NCBI GenBank assembly: GCA_000531095.1
Contig: HG799472.1
Location: forward strand, 1-64,000
Source of the DNA: Gemmata massiliana
GTDB taxonomy: Bacteria; Planctomycetota; Planctomycetia; Gemmatales; Gemmataceae
DNA: 64,000 nt
Reading direction: 5' to 3'
The notes below the pieces were generated by a model. The model saw only the letters and a list, made by a program, of their open reading frames with translations, had not been told where the DNA came from and did not search any database. Below, piece after piece: positions 1-8,171 of this stretch (position 1 is its first letter; every line of letters starts with the position of its first letter). Position numbers and translations under genes: made by a program.

Positions 1-50
1 CACGATCCCACCCGAATCGGGAAACACGGTTCGGGCGCGGAAACGTGAAC

Positions 51-91
51 CCACGGCCCGGCCGGGATGTCTCATCCCGGCCGGGCCGTGG
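51..91. terminator. Long perfect hairpin, probable terminator
   Basis: Arms 51-69 and 73-91 are perfectly complementary (19 bp) around a 3-nt loop. The hairpin lies 33 bp beyond the stop codon of the minus-strand DUF4139 gene. There is no clear T-run on either side, so it would be a strong stem without a classical U-tract, or a bidirectional barrier or mRNA-end stabiliser. Confidence 0.6.
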
Positions 92-123
92 CGTTGGGTT
101 CGAGCTTCTTGTTTTTAGCCGTT

Positions 124-2145
124 TCACGAGCCCGCGTGCTCTGTGAGTACGGGCGCATCGTACTCGAGTTTCGCGAGTGCGGCGTTCAATCGCTCGCGGG
201 CCTCATCGCGGTCGGCGCGCAGTTTCACCTCTTCTTCTGTGATCTTCGCCAGGCGGTCTTCTTGTTTGTCGAGTGTGGCGACGAATCGCTCCCGGAGCGC
301 CTTCTCGCTCGCCCGGTCGCCGAGTGCGCCGAGGTTCTCGCGGATGCGCTTTTGCTCCGCGTGGATCTTGTTCCGCTCGTCGTTGAGCTGGGACAGCTTC
401 TCCTCAATGCGGCCGACCTGCTGTCGCTGCGCGAGCACTTCTTTCAGTGCCTTCTCGGTCGCTTTGTCGAGGTACTTCGCAGAAACCCACGCCGCGAGCT
501 GCTTGTCGGTGATGTCCGCGAGGCCGAACGACTGAAACAGCGTTTGCTGTTGCTGGACGACGAACTTGCTCGCGGTGCCGGGCGGGAGCGGGAACCGGAA
601 CCGCCAGTAGTTTTCGGTCGTCTCGTGCGGTTTCGCGGTCTCTACTAGTTTCCAGTGCGAATCATCACGCGGGTGATCGAGGTACACCACCTGTTCCTTT
701 TCGGATTTACTATTGAACGTGTACGTCGTCTTTTGCACTTCGGCGTAGTGCGTCTTGAGTGTGCCGTTGCGGATCGTCACGCGCGTCACGCGGTCGCTGT
801 GCGAGTCGATGTTGTCGAGCACACGGACCGCCAGTTCGACGGCGTAGCCGACCAGTCGCTTTTCCGTCGGTTTGAGCGTATCGAGCATCGCTTCGCCGAC
901 GTAACTGCCTTGTTCGAGTACCGTGACCGGCCCGCCTTCGAGCGTGAGCCCGGTCGTGTTCTCGAACTCGACACAGCGGATCGGGTTCTCCGCCCGCGCC
1001 GACTTCTGGTAGAGCAGCACCGAGCGCCCGGCGAACGGCTTCAGCAGAATCGGCACGAGCGCGGACTGGTTCCGGCGCACGGTAACGGGTTTGTCGATGC
1101 CGTACTCGAACAGGTCGCCTACCTGCCGCTCGCGCGTTTGCGCTTGAACTGAGGAGACCGCGGACTCAGGTTTGCGGCCACCTCCGCCGTAGCCACCACC
1201 ACCCTCACCCCTCAACTTCTTGCGCATCATTGCGGTTCGAGGCGCGGGTGCGGCTTCGGCAAACGCTCCCATTGTTAGCATCTCGGCCTGTTCATAGTCT
1301 TCCACACCGGCTTCGGCCATCGGCGGAAGCACACCCGTCGTTTCTTTCACCTCGACCACGGGCCGGCGGACGTATCGCGGCGTGTAGAGATCGTGCGTGA
1401 ACGACACGGGCAGTCCCGCAACGAGCGTCAGGCTCACGTCCTGCCAGTCTTCGTCCGAAGTGTTGTCGACGACCGCCCAACCCTGGATGAGGGGAGAAGA
1501 GCCTTCCCCTTCATCCAGCAAGATCCGGTACGTCGCCTTCCAAACGGGCGCTTCGAGCACGTAGCTCACGCGGACCGTGCGTTTCCCCTCGCCCTGCGCG
1601 AACAGCGTGAACGTGCGGGCGTCCTTTTTCTTCGATGCGAGCTGGGTGCGGAGGTAGAAGTCGAGGTCGCGCTTGATGCCGTCGTCGAGGAGCGTCAGTT
1701 CGAGGTCGAAGAGGTCGAACGTGCGGATGTCACCGGCGTCGGTGAGGAGGGAGAGCCGGTGCGTTTCTTCGAGACCGTGCTCGGTTCGCGCGTCCGTCTT
1801 GTCGATGCCGAGAATTGTGCCTTGAACCGCGGAGCCGCCGGTCGGCTTCACCGATACTCGCGCGCCCTTAATTTGGGGCAGCAACCCCTTCAGACTGCCC
1901 GAATCCGGGATGGAGAGTGCGATCTCCGCGAGTAATTGTTCGATCGGCGTGGTCGAGTCGTAACTGACCGCGGACACGATCCCGCCGTTCAAATCGAGCA
2001 CGGTCAGCGACTTGAGGACGTCGCTCACCTCGCGCTGCTTAAACGAAAGCGAGAGCGACTGGTCGCCCTCAAGGTTCGTTTCGCGCTCGAAGTACCCGAC
2101 CCCGTGCTTGTACAAGACCACCCGACGAATCGGTAAATCGGACAT
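124..2145 (-). CDS. DUF4139 domain-containing protein
   Basis: The 673-residue protein resembles the DUF4139/mucoidy-inhibitor-like family, whose biochemical role is not established. It opens MSDLPIRRVVLYKHGVGYFE with no signal peptide, so it is probably cytoplasmic. A beta-rich N-terminal half leads to a Gly-rich linker (GEGGGGYGGGGRK) at about residue 315. The last ~100 residues are a charged coiled coil (QLNDERNKIHAEQKRIRE region). The ATG at 2145 is chosen because AAAGGAG lies 7 nt upstream; an earlier in-frame start at 2208 reads through an intergenic repeat. The gene is divergent from glnA, with a GGAAC-rich repeat between them. Confidence 0.8.
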   Translation of the reverse strand: MSDLPIRRVVLYKHGVGYFERETNLEGDQSLSLSFKQREVSDVLKSLTVLDLNGGIVSAVSYDSTTPIEQLLAEIALSIPDSGSLKGLLPQIKGARVSVKPTGGSAVQGTILGIDKTDARTEHGLEETHRLSLLTDAGDIRTFDLFDLELTLLDDGIKRDLDFYLRTQLASKKKDARTFTLFAQGEGKRTVRVSYVLEAPVWKATYRILLDEGEGSSPLIQGWAVVDNTSDEDWQDVSLTLVAGLPVSFTHDLYTPRYVRRPVVEVKETTGVLPPMAEAGVEDYEQAEMLTMGAFAEAAPAPRTAMMRKKLRGEGGGGYGGGGRKPESAVSSVQAQTRERQVGDLFEYGIDKPVTVRRNQSALVPILLKPFAGRSVLLYQKSARAENPIRCVEFENTTGLTLEGGPVTVLEQGSYVGEAMLDTLKPTEKRLVGYAVELAVRVLDNIDSHSDRVTRVTIRNGTLKTHYAEVQKTTYTFNSKSEKEQVVYLDHPRDDSHWKLVETAKPHETTENYWRFRFPLPPGTASKFVVQQQQTLFQSFGLADITDKQLAAWVSAKYLDKATEKALKEVLAQRQQVGRIEEKLSQLNDERNKIHAEQKRIRENLGALGDRASEKALRERFVATLDKQEDRLAKITEEEVKLRADRDEARERLNAALAKLEYDAPVLTEHAGS

Positions 2146-2154
2146 ACGTGCTCC

Positions 2155-2345
2155 TTTGGAAGTTTCGAGTTCCGAGTTCCAAGTTTCAGCAGTTCCAAGT
2201 GAAAGCAAGTCGCTGTCCGCCGCTCACTCTCCGGCTCGGGCTTGGAACTGTTGGAACTTGGAACTGCTGGAACTGCAAGACTCGGAACTGTTGGAACTTG
2301 GAACTGCAAGACTCAGAACTATTGGAAGTTGGAACCCGGAACTTA
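2155..2345. repeat. GGAACT-periodic intergenic satellite
   Basis: The region between the divergent DUF4139 and glnA starts holds many imperfect copies of GGAACT(G/T)TT-like units (TTGGAACTTGGAACTGC and variants). On the left side they appear as the complement (AGTTCC/GAGTTCC). Related GAAC-periodic tracts occur at 4903-4933, 55699-55731 and about 62930-62975, each just upstream of a gene start. No coding function is apparent. Confidence 0.7.
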
Positions 2346-2425
2346 TAAAGACAGGACGCGCCACTTCCTCTCCGCGTTCGCGCTTTCCCCACCCGAGCGC
2401 CCCGGCCGCACCCGGAACATACTCG

Positions 2426-3862
2426 ATGTCTCACGCACGCACTCCCCGCGAAGTTCTGGCGTTCATTCGTGAGCGCGAGGTCAAGGCCGTTGACTTCCGG
2501 TTCATGGACTTCCCCGGTTTGTGGAAGCACTTTACCGTTCCGGCCGAGGTACTCGACGAGAACGCCTTCGAGGACGGGATCGGGTTCGACGGGTCCAGCA
2601 TCCGCGGGTGGGTCGCGATCAACGAGTCCGACATGCTGCTCATGCCGCAACCGGACACGCTGTTCATCGACCCGTTCTGCAAGGACGTCACGCTCGCGAT
2701 GCTGTGCAACATCCAGGATCCGCTCACGAAGGAGGACTACTCGCGCGACCCGCGGAACGTGGCGCGCAAGGCCGTCAACTACATGAAGTCCACCGGGGTC
2801 GCGGACGCGGCGATGTTCGGGCCGTCCCTGGAGTTCTTCGTTTTCGACGACGTGAAATTCGACCAGACCCCGCACTCCGCGTTCTACTACGTCGACTCGG
2901 GCGAGGGGCAGTGGAACACGGGGCGCGACGAGCGCCCGAACCTCGGGTACAAGGTACCGTACAAGCAGGGGTACTTCCCGTGCCCGCCGCAAGACTCGTT
3001 GCACGACCTGCGGAGCGAGATGATGCTCGCGATGATGCAGTGCGGGATGACCGTGGAGAGCCACCACCACGAGAAGGCCGGCGGGGGGCAGTGCGCGATC
3101 AACGTGCGGTACGACGACCTCGTCGCGATGGCCGACAACGTGCTGAAGTACAAGTACATCGTGAAGAACGTGGCGCGCCGGCACAACAGGGCCGCGACGT
3201 TCATGCCCAAGCCGCTGTTCGAGGACTACGGCAGCGGGATGCACGTCCACGTGTCGCTGTGGAAGGACAAGGGCGGGGACCGCGTGAATTTGTTCTCGGG
3301 TAGCGACTACTCCGGGCTGTCGGACGTCGCGATGTACGCGCTCGGTGGATTGCTGAAGCACGCACCGGCGCTCTGCGCGATCACCAACCCCACCACGAAC
3401 AGCTACAAGCGCCTGGTGCCGGGCTACGAGGCGCCCGTGAACCTCGCGTACAGCCAGCGGAACCGGTCGGCCGCGATCCGCATCCCGGTGTACTCGTCCC
3501 GCGCGAAGTCGAAACGGCTGGAGTTCCGCATCCCCGACGGGGCCGCCAACCCGTACCTCGCGTTCGCCGCGATGCTCATGGCGATGCTCGACGGCATCCG
3601 CAACAAGACGCACCCGGGCGACCCGCTCGACAAGGACATCTACGACATGCCGGCGGAGCAGCTCAAGAACGTACCGAAGACCCCCGGTACACTCGTAGAG
3701 GCGCTCAACGCGCTGGAGAAGGATCACGAATTTCTGCTGCACGGCAGCGTCTTCACCGAGGACGTGATCGAGACGTGGATCGACTACAAGCGGAAGGCCG
3801 AGGTTTCCGCGATCCGCGTGCGCCCGCACCCCTACGAGTTCGCGCTGTACTTCGACTCGTGA
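2426..3862 (+). CDS. glnA: Glutamine synthetase, type I
   Basis: This 478-residue cytoplasmic enzyme makes glutamine from glutamate, ammonia and ATP. The N-terminal beta-grasp motif GFDGSSIRGW is at residues 53-62. The catalytic barrel shows FGPSLEFFVFD, a VESHHHEKAGGGQ-type metal and substrate segment, and the C-terminal RLEFRIPDGAANPYLAF block. The DIYDMPAEQ segment places Tyr406 where GSI-beta enzymes are adenylylated, so GlnE-type control is possible. Length fits the family. The ATG at 2426 begins the conserved domain; an upstream in-frame start (2012) would add repeat-encoded residues. A 13-bp inverted repeat follows the stop at 3872-3944. Confidence 0.95.
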   Translation: MSHARTPREVLAFIREREVKAVDFRFMDFPGLWKHFTVPAEVLDENAFEDGIGFDGSSIRGWVAINESDMLLMPQPDTLFIDPFCKDVTLAMLCNIQDPLTKEDYSRDPRNVARKAVNYMKSTGVADAAMFGPSLEFFVFDDVKFDQTPHSAFYYVDSGEGQWNTGRDERPNLGYKVPYKQGYFPCPPQDSLHDLRSEMMLAMMQCGMTVESHHHEKAGGGQCAINVRYDDLVAMADNVLKYKYIVKNVARRHNRAATFMPKPLFEDYGSGMHVHVSLWKDKGGDRVNLFSGSDYSGLSDVAMYALGGLLKHAPALCAITNPTTNSYKRLVPGYEAPVNLAYSQRNRSAAIRIPVYSSRAKSKRLEFRIPDGAANPYLAFAAMLMAMLDGIRNKTHPGDPLDKDIYDMPAEQLKNVPKTPGTLVEALNALEKDHEFLLHGSVFTEDVIETWIDYKRKAEVSAIRVRPHPYEFALYFDS

Positions 3863-3871
3863 CCGCGCCCG

Positions 3872-3944
3872 CCCGGAATTCAGCCCCACTACGATTCGCC
3901 GAGCTTTTCCGACGAGTGTTGAATCTCAGGCGCTGAATTCCGGG
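3872..3944 (+). terminator. Inverted repeat after glnA, possible terminator
   Basis: Arms 3872-3884 and 3932-3944 (CCCGGAATTCAGC and its complement) match perfectly over 13 bp across a 47-nt spacer. Position just after the glnA stop suggests an mRNA 3' end. The long loop and lack of a T-tract make it weak as an intrinsic terminator. Confidence 0.35.
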
Positions 3945-4049
3945 CGCCACTGAATTGGCCTTGTATCGTACTTTTCTCGCCCGCTACACTACGTTTCTCA
4001 CCTCGGGCATGACGCCCCAGGCACGCCGGTCACGGAGGACTCGCAGCAC

Positions 4050-4835
4050 ATGCCCCCTCGCGCCAAAGAGAAAGAACCTGCCGCGCCGCCCGCTCGTCCG
4101 TTGATCGCGGTCAACACCGACTTCATCGCTCCCAAGAACGGTGTCCCGTTCGCCAAACTCAACGTCGGTTACATCGATGCGATCCTGACCGCCGGCGGGC
4201 TGCCGGTCGTGCTGCCGCCGCTCCGCAAGGACAACCTCGCGGACGTCGACGCGCTGCTCGATCAGTGCACGGGGATCGTGCTGACAGGCGGGGCGGACAT
4301 GGACCCGCGCCGCAACGGGCAACCGCTGACGGCCGTCGTGAACCCGATGCCGGGCCGCCGCGAGGACTCGGACCGCTACCTGCTCGCCAAGATCTTCGAG
4401 CGCAAGATTCCCGTGCTCGGCATCGGCGTCGGGATGCAGCAACTGAACGTGTTCGCGGGCGGCACGTTGTACATGCACCTCCCCGCGGACAACCCGAAGG
4501 CGCTGCCGCACTTCGACCAGACCGGCGCCCCGCACCGGCACATGGTGCTCATCGAAGAAAACACCCGCCTCGACGACATTTACGGCACCCAAGAACTGCG
4601 GGTGAACAGCACGCACCACCAGGCCATCAACCAGATGGGCAAGCGGATGCGCGTCGCGGCTAAGGCGCCGGACGGCGTGATCGAGGCGATCGAGTCGACC
4701 GACCCGAACTGGTTCTGCGTCGGCGTGCAGTGGCACCCAGAAGCGGACACCGCCAGCGCGCTGGACGTGCAAATCTTCGAGTGCTTCGTCCAGGCCGCGG
4801 TGCGGAACTCGGACGTGGCCCTCGCGGCCGCGTAG
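4050..4835 (+). CDS. Peptidase C26 / PuuD-like amidotransferase, nucleophile missing
   Basis: The 261-residue protein has the class I glutamine amidotransferase fold of gamma-glutamyl-GABA hydrolases (peptidase C26). Visible landmarks are IVLTGGADMDP (77-87), the nucleophile elbow GIGVGMQQLNV (124-134), VNSTHHQAI and QWHPE (227-231). In active relatives the elbow reads GICRG or GxCxG; here the codon at residue 126 is GGC (Gly), so the catalytic Cys is absent while His229 and Glu231 remain. Hydrolase activity is therefore doubtful. It follows glnA on the same strand with a 187-bp gap, consistent with a link to glutamine or polyamine metabolism, but an operon is not shown. Confidence 0.8.
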   Translation: MPPRAKEKEPAAPPARPLIAVNTDFIAPKNGVPFAKLNVGYIDAILTAGGLPVVLPPLRKDNLADVDALLDQCTGIVLTGGADMDPRRNGQPLTAVVNPMPGRREDSDRYLLAKIFERKIPVLGIGVGMQQLNVFAGGTLYMHLPADNPKALPHFDQTGAPHRHMVLIEENTRLDDIYGTQELRVNSTHHQAINQMGKRMRVAAKAPDGVIEAIESTDPNWFCVGVQWHPEADTASALDVQIFECFVQAAVRNSDVALAAA

Positions 4836-4872
4836 CCCTCAGTTTCGGGTTCCGCGCTCCCAGATCCGGTCC

Positions 4873-4890
4873 GAGAACCACCGGGTTCTC
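4873..4890 (+). terminator. Short hairpin after the C26-like gene
   Basis: GAGAACC (4873-4879), a 4-nt loop and GGTTCTC (4884-4890) form a 7-bp stem, followed by a T-rich CGTTTATATT tract. It sits 38 nt past the stop codon. Confidence 0.45.
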
Positions 4891-4902
4891 CGTCCGTTTA
4901 TA

Positions 4903-4933
4903 TTGGGAACCTGGAACCCGGAACCCGGAACTA
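4903..4933. repeat. GGAACC-periodic tract upstream of the AnmK-like gene
   Basis: Tandem GGAACC(C/T) units run up to a few bases before the ATG at 4937. They resemble the satellite at 2155-2345 and leave no conventional Shine-Dalgarno sequence. Confidence 0.6.
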
Positions 4934-4936
4934 CTC

Positions 4937-6136
4937 ATGGTCCGAACCCTACTCGGCCTTTCCGTAAGCTCGGGGCTGGAAGGTGTGGACGCGACCGCGG
5001 TGCGGGTCGAAGGGTTGGGCCTCGACCTCACGCCCCGCGCGGTCGCCGCGCCCCGAATCGCGTTCCCGCCCGCGGTGCGCGACATCCTTCGAGCACCGGC
5101 CACTTCACCCACCCCAATACCCCCCGAATTCCTCCGGGCCGTTGCCGACACGGTCGTATTCGCCGCGCGCCAGGCACTGAGCAAGGCCGCCGTATCGCCG
5201 CGCGACACGTTCGCGGCCGGCATCCTCGAACCGAACCGAACCGCTGCTAGTGTTCCGATTTACTGGCCGGAAGTCGCAGAGCGCGTGGCCGAACAGACCG
5301 GCATCACGACGCTACACGGCTTCGCCGACCGCGACCGCGCGACCGGCGGTTCTGGGCGCCCCATCACCGCCGCAGCCGATTTCCTGTTATTCCGTGACGC
5401 TGCCGAATCGCGCCTCCTGATCCACTTGGGAGCGGCGGCGAGTGTATTGTTTGTGCCCGCCGGGGGCACAGTTTCCACTGCGTTCGGCTTTGAACCCGGG
5501 CCGGGAAACCAACTCCTCGACGCGATCCTCTTCAACGGAACGCGCGGAAAAGAGCTGCCCGCCAGCGTCGGAAAGCACGCGGTCCAGGGCCGGTGCTTGG
5601 AGCCGCTCCTCGCGCGCTGGGCGGAACACCCGCACCTCACACGCACGCCGCCCAAAACGGTCCACGCAGAAGCTTTCGGACGCAGTTTCTTGCTCGCCGC
5701 GTTCGACGCGGTGCGCCAACTGAACGCGAGCCTTCCCGATCTACTCTGCACTGCAACGCACCTCGCTGCCCGTGCGATCGGCGGTGGGTGTCGCTTTGCG
5801 CTCATGAAGCCCGACGGCCCGCGCCGCGTAGTGCTCTCGGGTGGCGGTGTGCGGAACGGCTTTTTGTGGCAACTGGTGGCGAAGCAGTTCAACGATAGCG
5901 TCGAGCGTACGGAATGCGTGGGGGTGCCGGCTCTATCGCGCAATGCCGCTGCCGCCGCGGTTCTGGCCGCACTAACCTGCGACGGGGTGGCCGGGAACTT
6001 ACCGGTGCTCACGGGCGCGACCGGCGGGCGCTTGCTGGGCCACATCTGCCCCGGTGACGGCCGCAACTGGGCTCGCTGCGCCGCGTGGCTCGCCGATCAA
6101 ACTGGCGAATACCCCCGCTCGAACTGGGCCGCGTAG
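4937..6136 (+). CDS. Divergent anhydro-N-acetylmuramic acid kinase-like protein
   Basis: The 399-residue protein resembles AnmK, which cleaves and phosphorylates 1,6-anhydroMurNAc to MurNAc-6-P in peptidoglycan recycling. Supporting blocks are GLEGVDATAV (13-22), DRDRATGGSGRP, GFEPGPGNQLLDAI (184-197) and VVLSGGGVRNGFLWQLV. Two signature blocks deviate: SGTSxDGVD is VSSGLEGVD (Asp to Glu), and FDTGPGN is FEPGPGN (Asp to Glu at the expected catalytic-base region). It may be a planctomycete variant, or have altered or lost activity. The start is the first codon after a GGAAC repeat. A BadF-type kinase gene lies within 1 kb on the other strand. Confidence 0.7.
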   Translation: MVRTLLGLSVSSGLEGVDATAVRVEGLGLDLTPRAVAAPRIAFPPAVRDILRAPATSPTPIPPEFLRAVADTVVFAARQALSKAAVSPRDTFAAGILEPNRTAASVPIYWPEVAERVAEQTGITTLHGFADRDRATGGSGRPITAAADFLLFRDAAESRLLIHLGAAASVLFVPAGGTVSTAFGFEPGPGNQLLDAILFNGTRGKELPASVGKHAVQGRCLEPLLARWAEHPHLTRTPPKTVHAEAFGRSFLLAAFDAVRQLNASLPDLLCTATHLAARAIGGGCRFALMKPDGPRRVVLSGGGVRNGFLWQLVAKQFNDSVERTECVGVPALSRNAAAAAVLAALTCDGVAGNLPVLTGATGGRLLGHICPGDGRNWARCAAWLADQTGEYPRSNWAA

Positions 6137-6159
6137 AACCTCACAACTCACGCGACGAG

Positions 6160-7080
6160 ATGCCAGAGAACTATTACGACAAAGCGAGTCGGTTCTTGGC
6201 CAAACTCGATCCGGTCGCGTTCCTGAGTTAGCTCCTCCGGTTGCCCACGAGTTCTTTCGTATTTCGCGGTTGGCTTGATACGCGAGGTGTCCCGTTTCCC
6301 GGCGACGCGGATCGCGTATCGGATACAGTGGCTCACGTCGAAAACGTTGGTGAGAACGGCGTGCCGTGGGTGATTGCAATCGAATTCCAAACGAAGCCGG
6401 ACCCGGAGATGTTCGGGCGATTGGTGGGCTACCTGTCCGGATTGTGGCTCGAACGAAAGCCGGATACCGAGCGCGGCAGCCGCTTCCACCTCGGCGCGGC
6501 GGTCGTTAACCTGACGGGATGCGGTTCTGCGTCGCGCGAGATGGCTTGGCCCGCGGCCGGTCTTCACGCTCAACTCCAAGTTGCCGAACGCAATCTCGAA
6601 CTCGAATCGGCGGAAGAACTGTTAGCGGAGATCGAAGCGGGGCACCGGGCGCCGGCACTACTGCCCTGGCTCCCGCTCATGTCTGGAGGCGATAATTCCG
6701 ACATCATCGATCGATGGAAGGCGCTCGCCGGGAGCGAACCCGATCGGCGGCGAAAAGCACAAATGGCCGCAATCGCAATGCTTTTCGCGACTAAAGTCGG
6801 TCGAAAAGCCATCTGGCAAGCAAAATTGGAGGACTGGAACGTGGACGAGTCCGAGTACGTGAACGAGTGGATCGCGCGGGGAGTTGTGGTGGGTGAGGCC
6901 CGCGGTGAGGTTCGCGAGGCTCAGCAACTCATTCTCCGGATCGGTGCGAAGAAACTCGGCCCGGTACCGGCGGGTGTTGAGAGTGTGTTGCGCGCGATCC
7001 AAGACCGCGCCCGGCTCGAACGTATTGCGGACCGAATCTTTGAGGCGCCCGGTTGGGGCGATCTCGTGGCGACCGTGTAG
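6160..7080 (+). pseudogene. Rpn/PD-(D/E)XK-type protein with DUF4351-like tail, interrupted by TAG
   Basis: Translation from the ATG at 6160 gives MPENYYDKASRFLAKLDP and then meets an in-frame TAG at 6229-6231. The same frame continues from LLRLPTSSF to 7080. The body has VSDTVAHVEN and WVIAIEFQTK (an E-x-Q/K core like PD-(D/E)XK nucleases of the Rpn/transposase-like group). The C-terminus (ILRIGAKKLGPVP to RIFEAPGWGDL) resembles DUF4351. One base change, TGG to TAG at a likely Trp codon, explains the break. A shorter product from TTG at 6241 (279 aa) remains possible. The gene starts 24 bp after the AnmK-like stop. Confidence 0.6.
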
Positions 7081-7089
7081 TGATTCTGG

Positions 7090-8028
7090 CTACTGTGCTA
7101 GTAACCGGCGCGCGAGCACCACCCCACCCACGACGGGATCGTCCACCAACCCCACTGGTCCCGGAGATACACCGCAGCCGCGGAGTTCGTGCAGGAAGCG
7201 GTTCCGGAACATTTCGCTTTCGCGTAGCAGTCCGCCGGCCAGTGCCACCGGAACATTCTCACGCGACAACCCGCCCGCTGCGACCGCGCCGGCGGCAGTC
7301 AGCGCCAATTCGCGTGCTTCTTGTTCAAAGATCGCGGTCGCGGTAGTGTCGCCCGAGGCGGCAGCCGTTAACACGAGGGGCGCGAGTGCGGCAATCGCGG
7401 CTTTGTCCCACTTCCCGCGGTACACCGCCGGAATGAACTCGCGCGGGTCGTCGGAACCGAGTGCCTTCAGGTAGGTGGGCAGCAGTGTGGTGCGTTCGCC
7501 GATGTTGTCTGCGGCGCGACACGCGGCCCGCAAACCGAGCAGCCCGATTCGGAACGCACTCCCCTCATCGCCCATCAAGTAACCCCACCCGCCGGCGCGG
7601 GCGTCGTTCCCACGTGCGTCGAGCGTGAACGCGATCGAACCTGTCCCCGCGATGACCGCCAGCCCCCACCCTTCCGGGGTGCCGGCCGCGAAGAGGAGCG
7701 TGGCGTCGTTCGCGATCGTGATTTTGTCCGCGAGCTGAACGAGATCGGCCCACCCGCGGATGACTTCCAGCCCCTCGGCCCGGTCCACGCCGGCCAAACC
7801 GAGTGCCGCCGCCGCGACCGGCTCGCGGTGTCGACCGGCCGCTTTGAACGCTTCGACAACGGCCGCGTTCAGTTCCCGGAGGGCCGATTCGACGCCGGTC
7901 GCCTGAATGTTCGACGGCCCGCCCTCTCCGCGCCCCAGCGTCGCGCCGGTCCGTGCGTCCGCGAGCACGGCCACCGTGTTCGATGCCCCGCCGTCGATCC
8001 CGATCACCAACTGTGCCGAAGCAGCCAT
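7090..8028 (-). CDS. BadF/BadG/BcrA/BcrD-family ATPase, N-acetylglucosamine kinase-like
   Basis: The 312-residue protein has the ASKHA phosphate-1 motif IGIDGGASNT near the N-terminus, GEGGPSN, a phosphate-2 style AVIAGTGSIAF segment, GGWGYLMGDEGSAF and VALAGGLLRE. These are typical of GlcNAc kinases of the BadF family, which phosphorylate free amino sugars with ATP in the cytoplasm; the true substrate is not proven. The ATG at 8028 precedes the conserved motif; earlier in-frame codons run through a palindromic repeat. Proximity to an AnmK-like gene suggests amino-sugar or muropeptide salvage. It ends 10 bp from the converging interrupted gene. Confidence 0.8.
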   Translation of the reverse strand: MAASAQLVIGIDGGASNTVAVLADARTGATLGRGEGGPSNIQATGVESALRELNAAVVEAFKAAGRHREPVAAAALGLAGVDRAEGLEVIRGWADLVQLADKITIANDATLLFAAGTPEGWGLAVIAGTGSIAFTLDARGNDARAGGWGYLMGDEGSAFRIGLLGLRAACRAADNIGERTTLLPTYLKALGSDDPREFIPAVYRGKWDKAAIAALAPLVLTAAASGDTTATAIFEQEARELALTAAGAVAAGGLSRENVPVALAGGLLRESEMFRNRFLHELRGCGVSPGPVGLVDDPVVGGVVLARRLLAQ

Positions 8029-8062
8029 GCGAATCCCGTTGCTCAACACCGAATATGTCTCA

Positions 8063-8161
8063 CCACAAAGATACGAAGGAGGGACCAAGAGACACGGTGG
8101 AAGCGAGGATCGCTCTCGCCGTTCTCGTGTCTCTTTGATTCCCCATCCAAGCTCTTTGTGG
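8063..8161. repeat. Imperfect palindromic intergenic repeat
   Basis: CCACAAAGA (8063-8071) pairs with TCTTTGTGG (8153-8161). Inside, CAAGAGACACG (8086-8096) pairs with CGTGTCTCTTTG (8126-8137) with a 1-nt bulge. It fills the gap between the S9 peptidase stop and the kinase start, both on the minus strand. It looks like a dispersed palindromic repeat and could act as a terminator or mRNA-processing site. Confidence 0.6.
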
Positions 8162-8171
8162 CGATCTCGAA

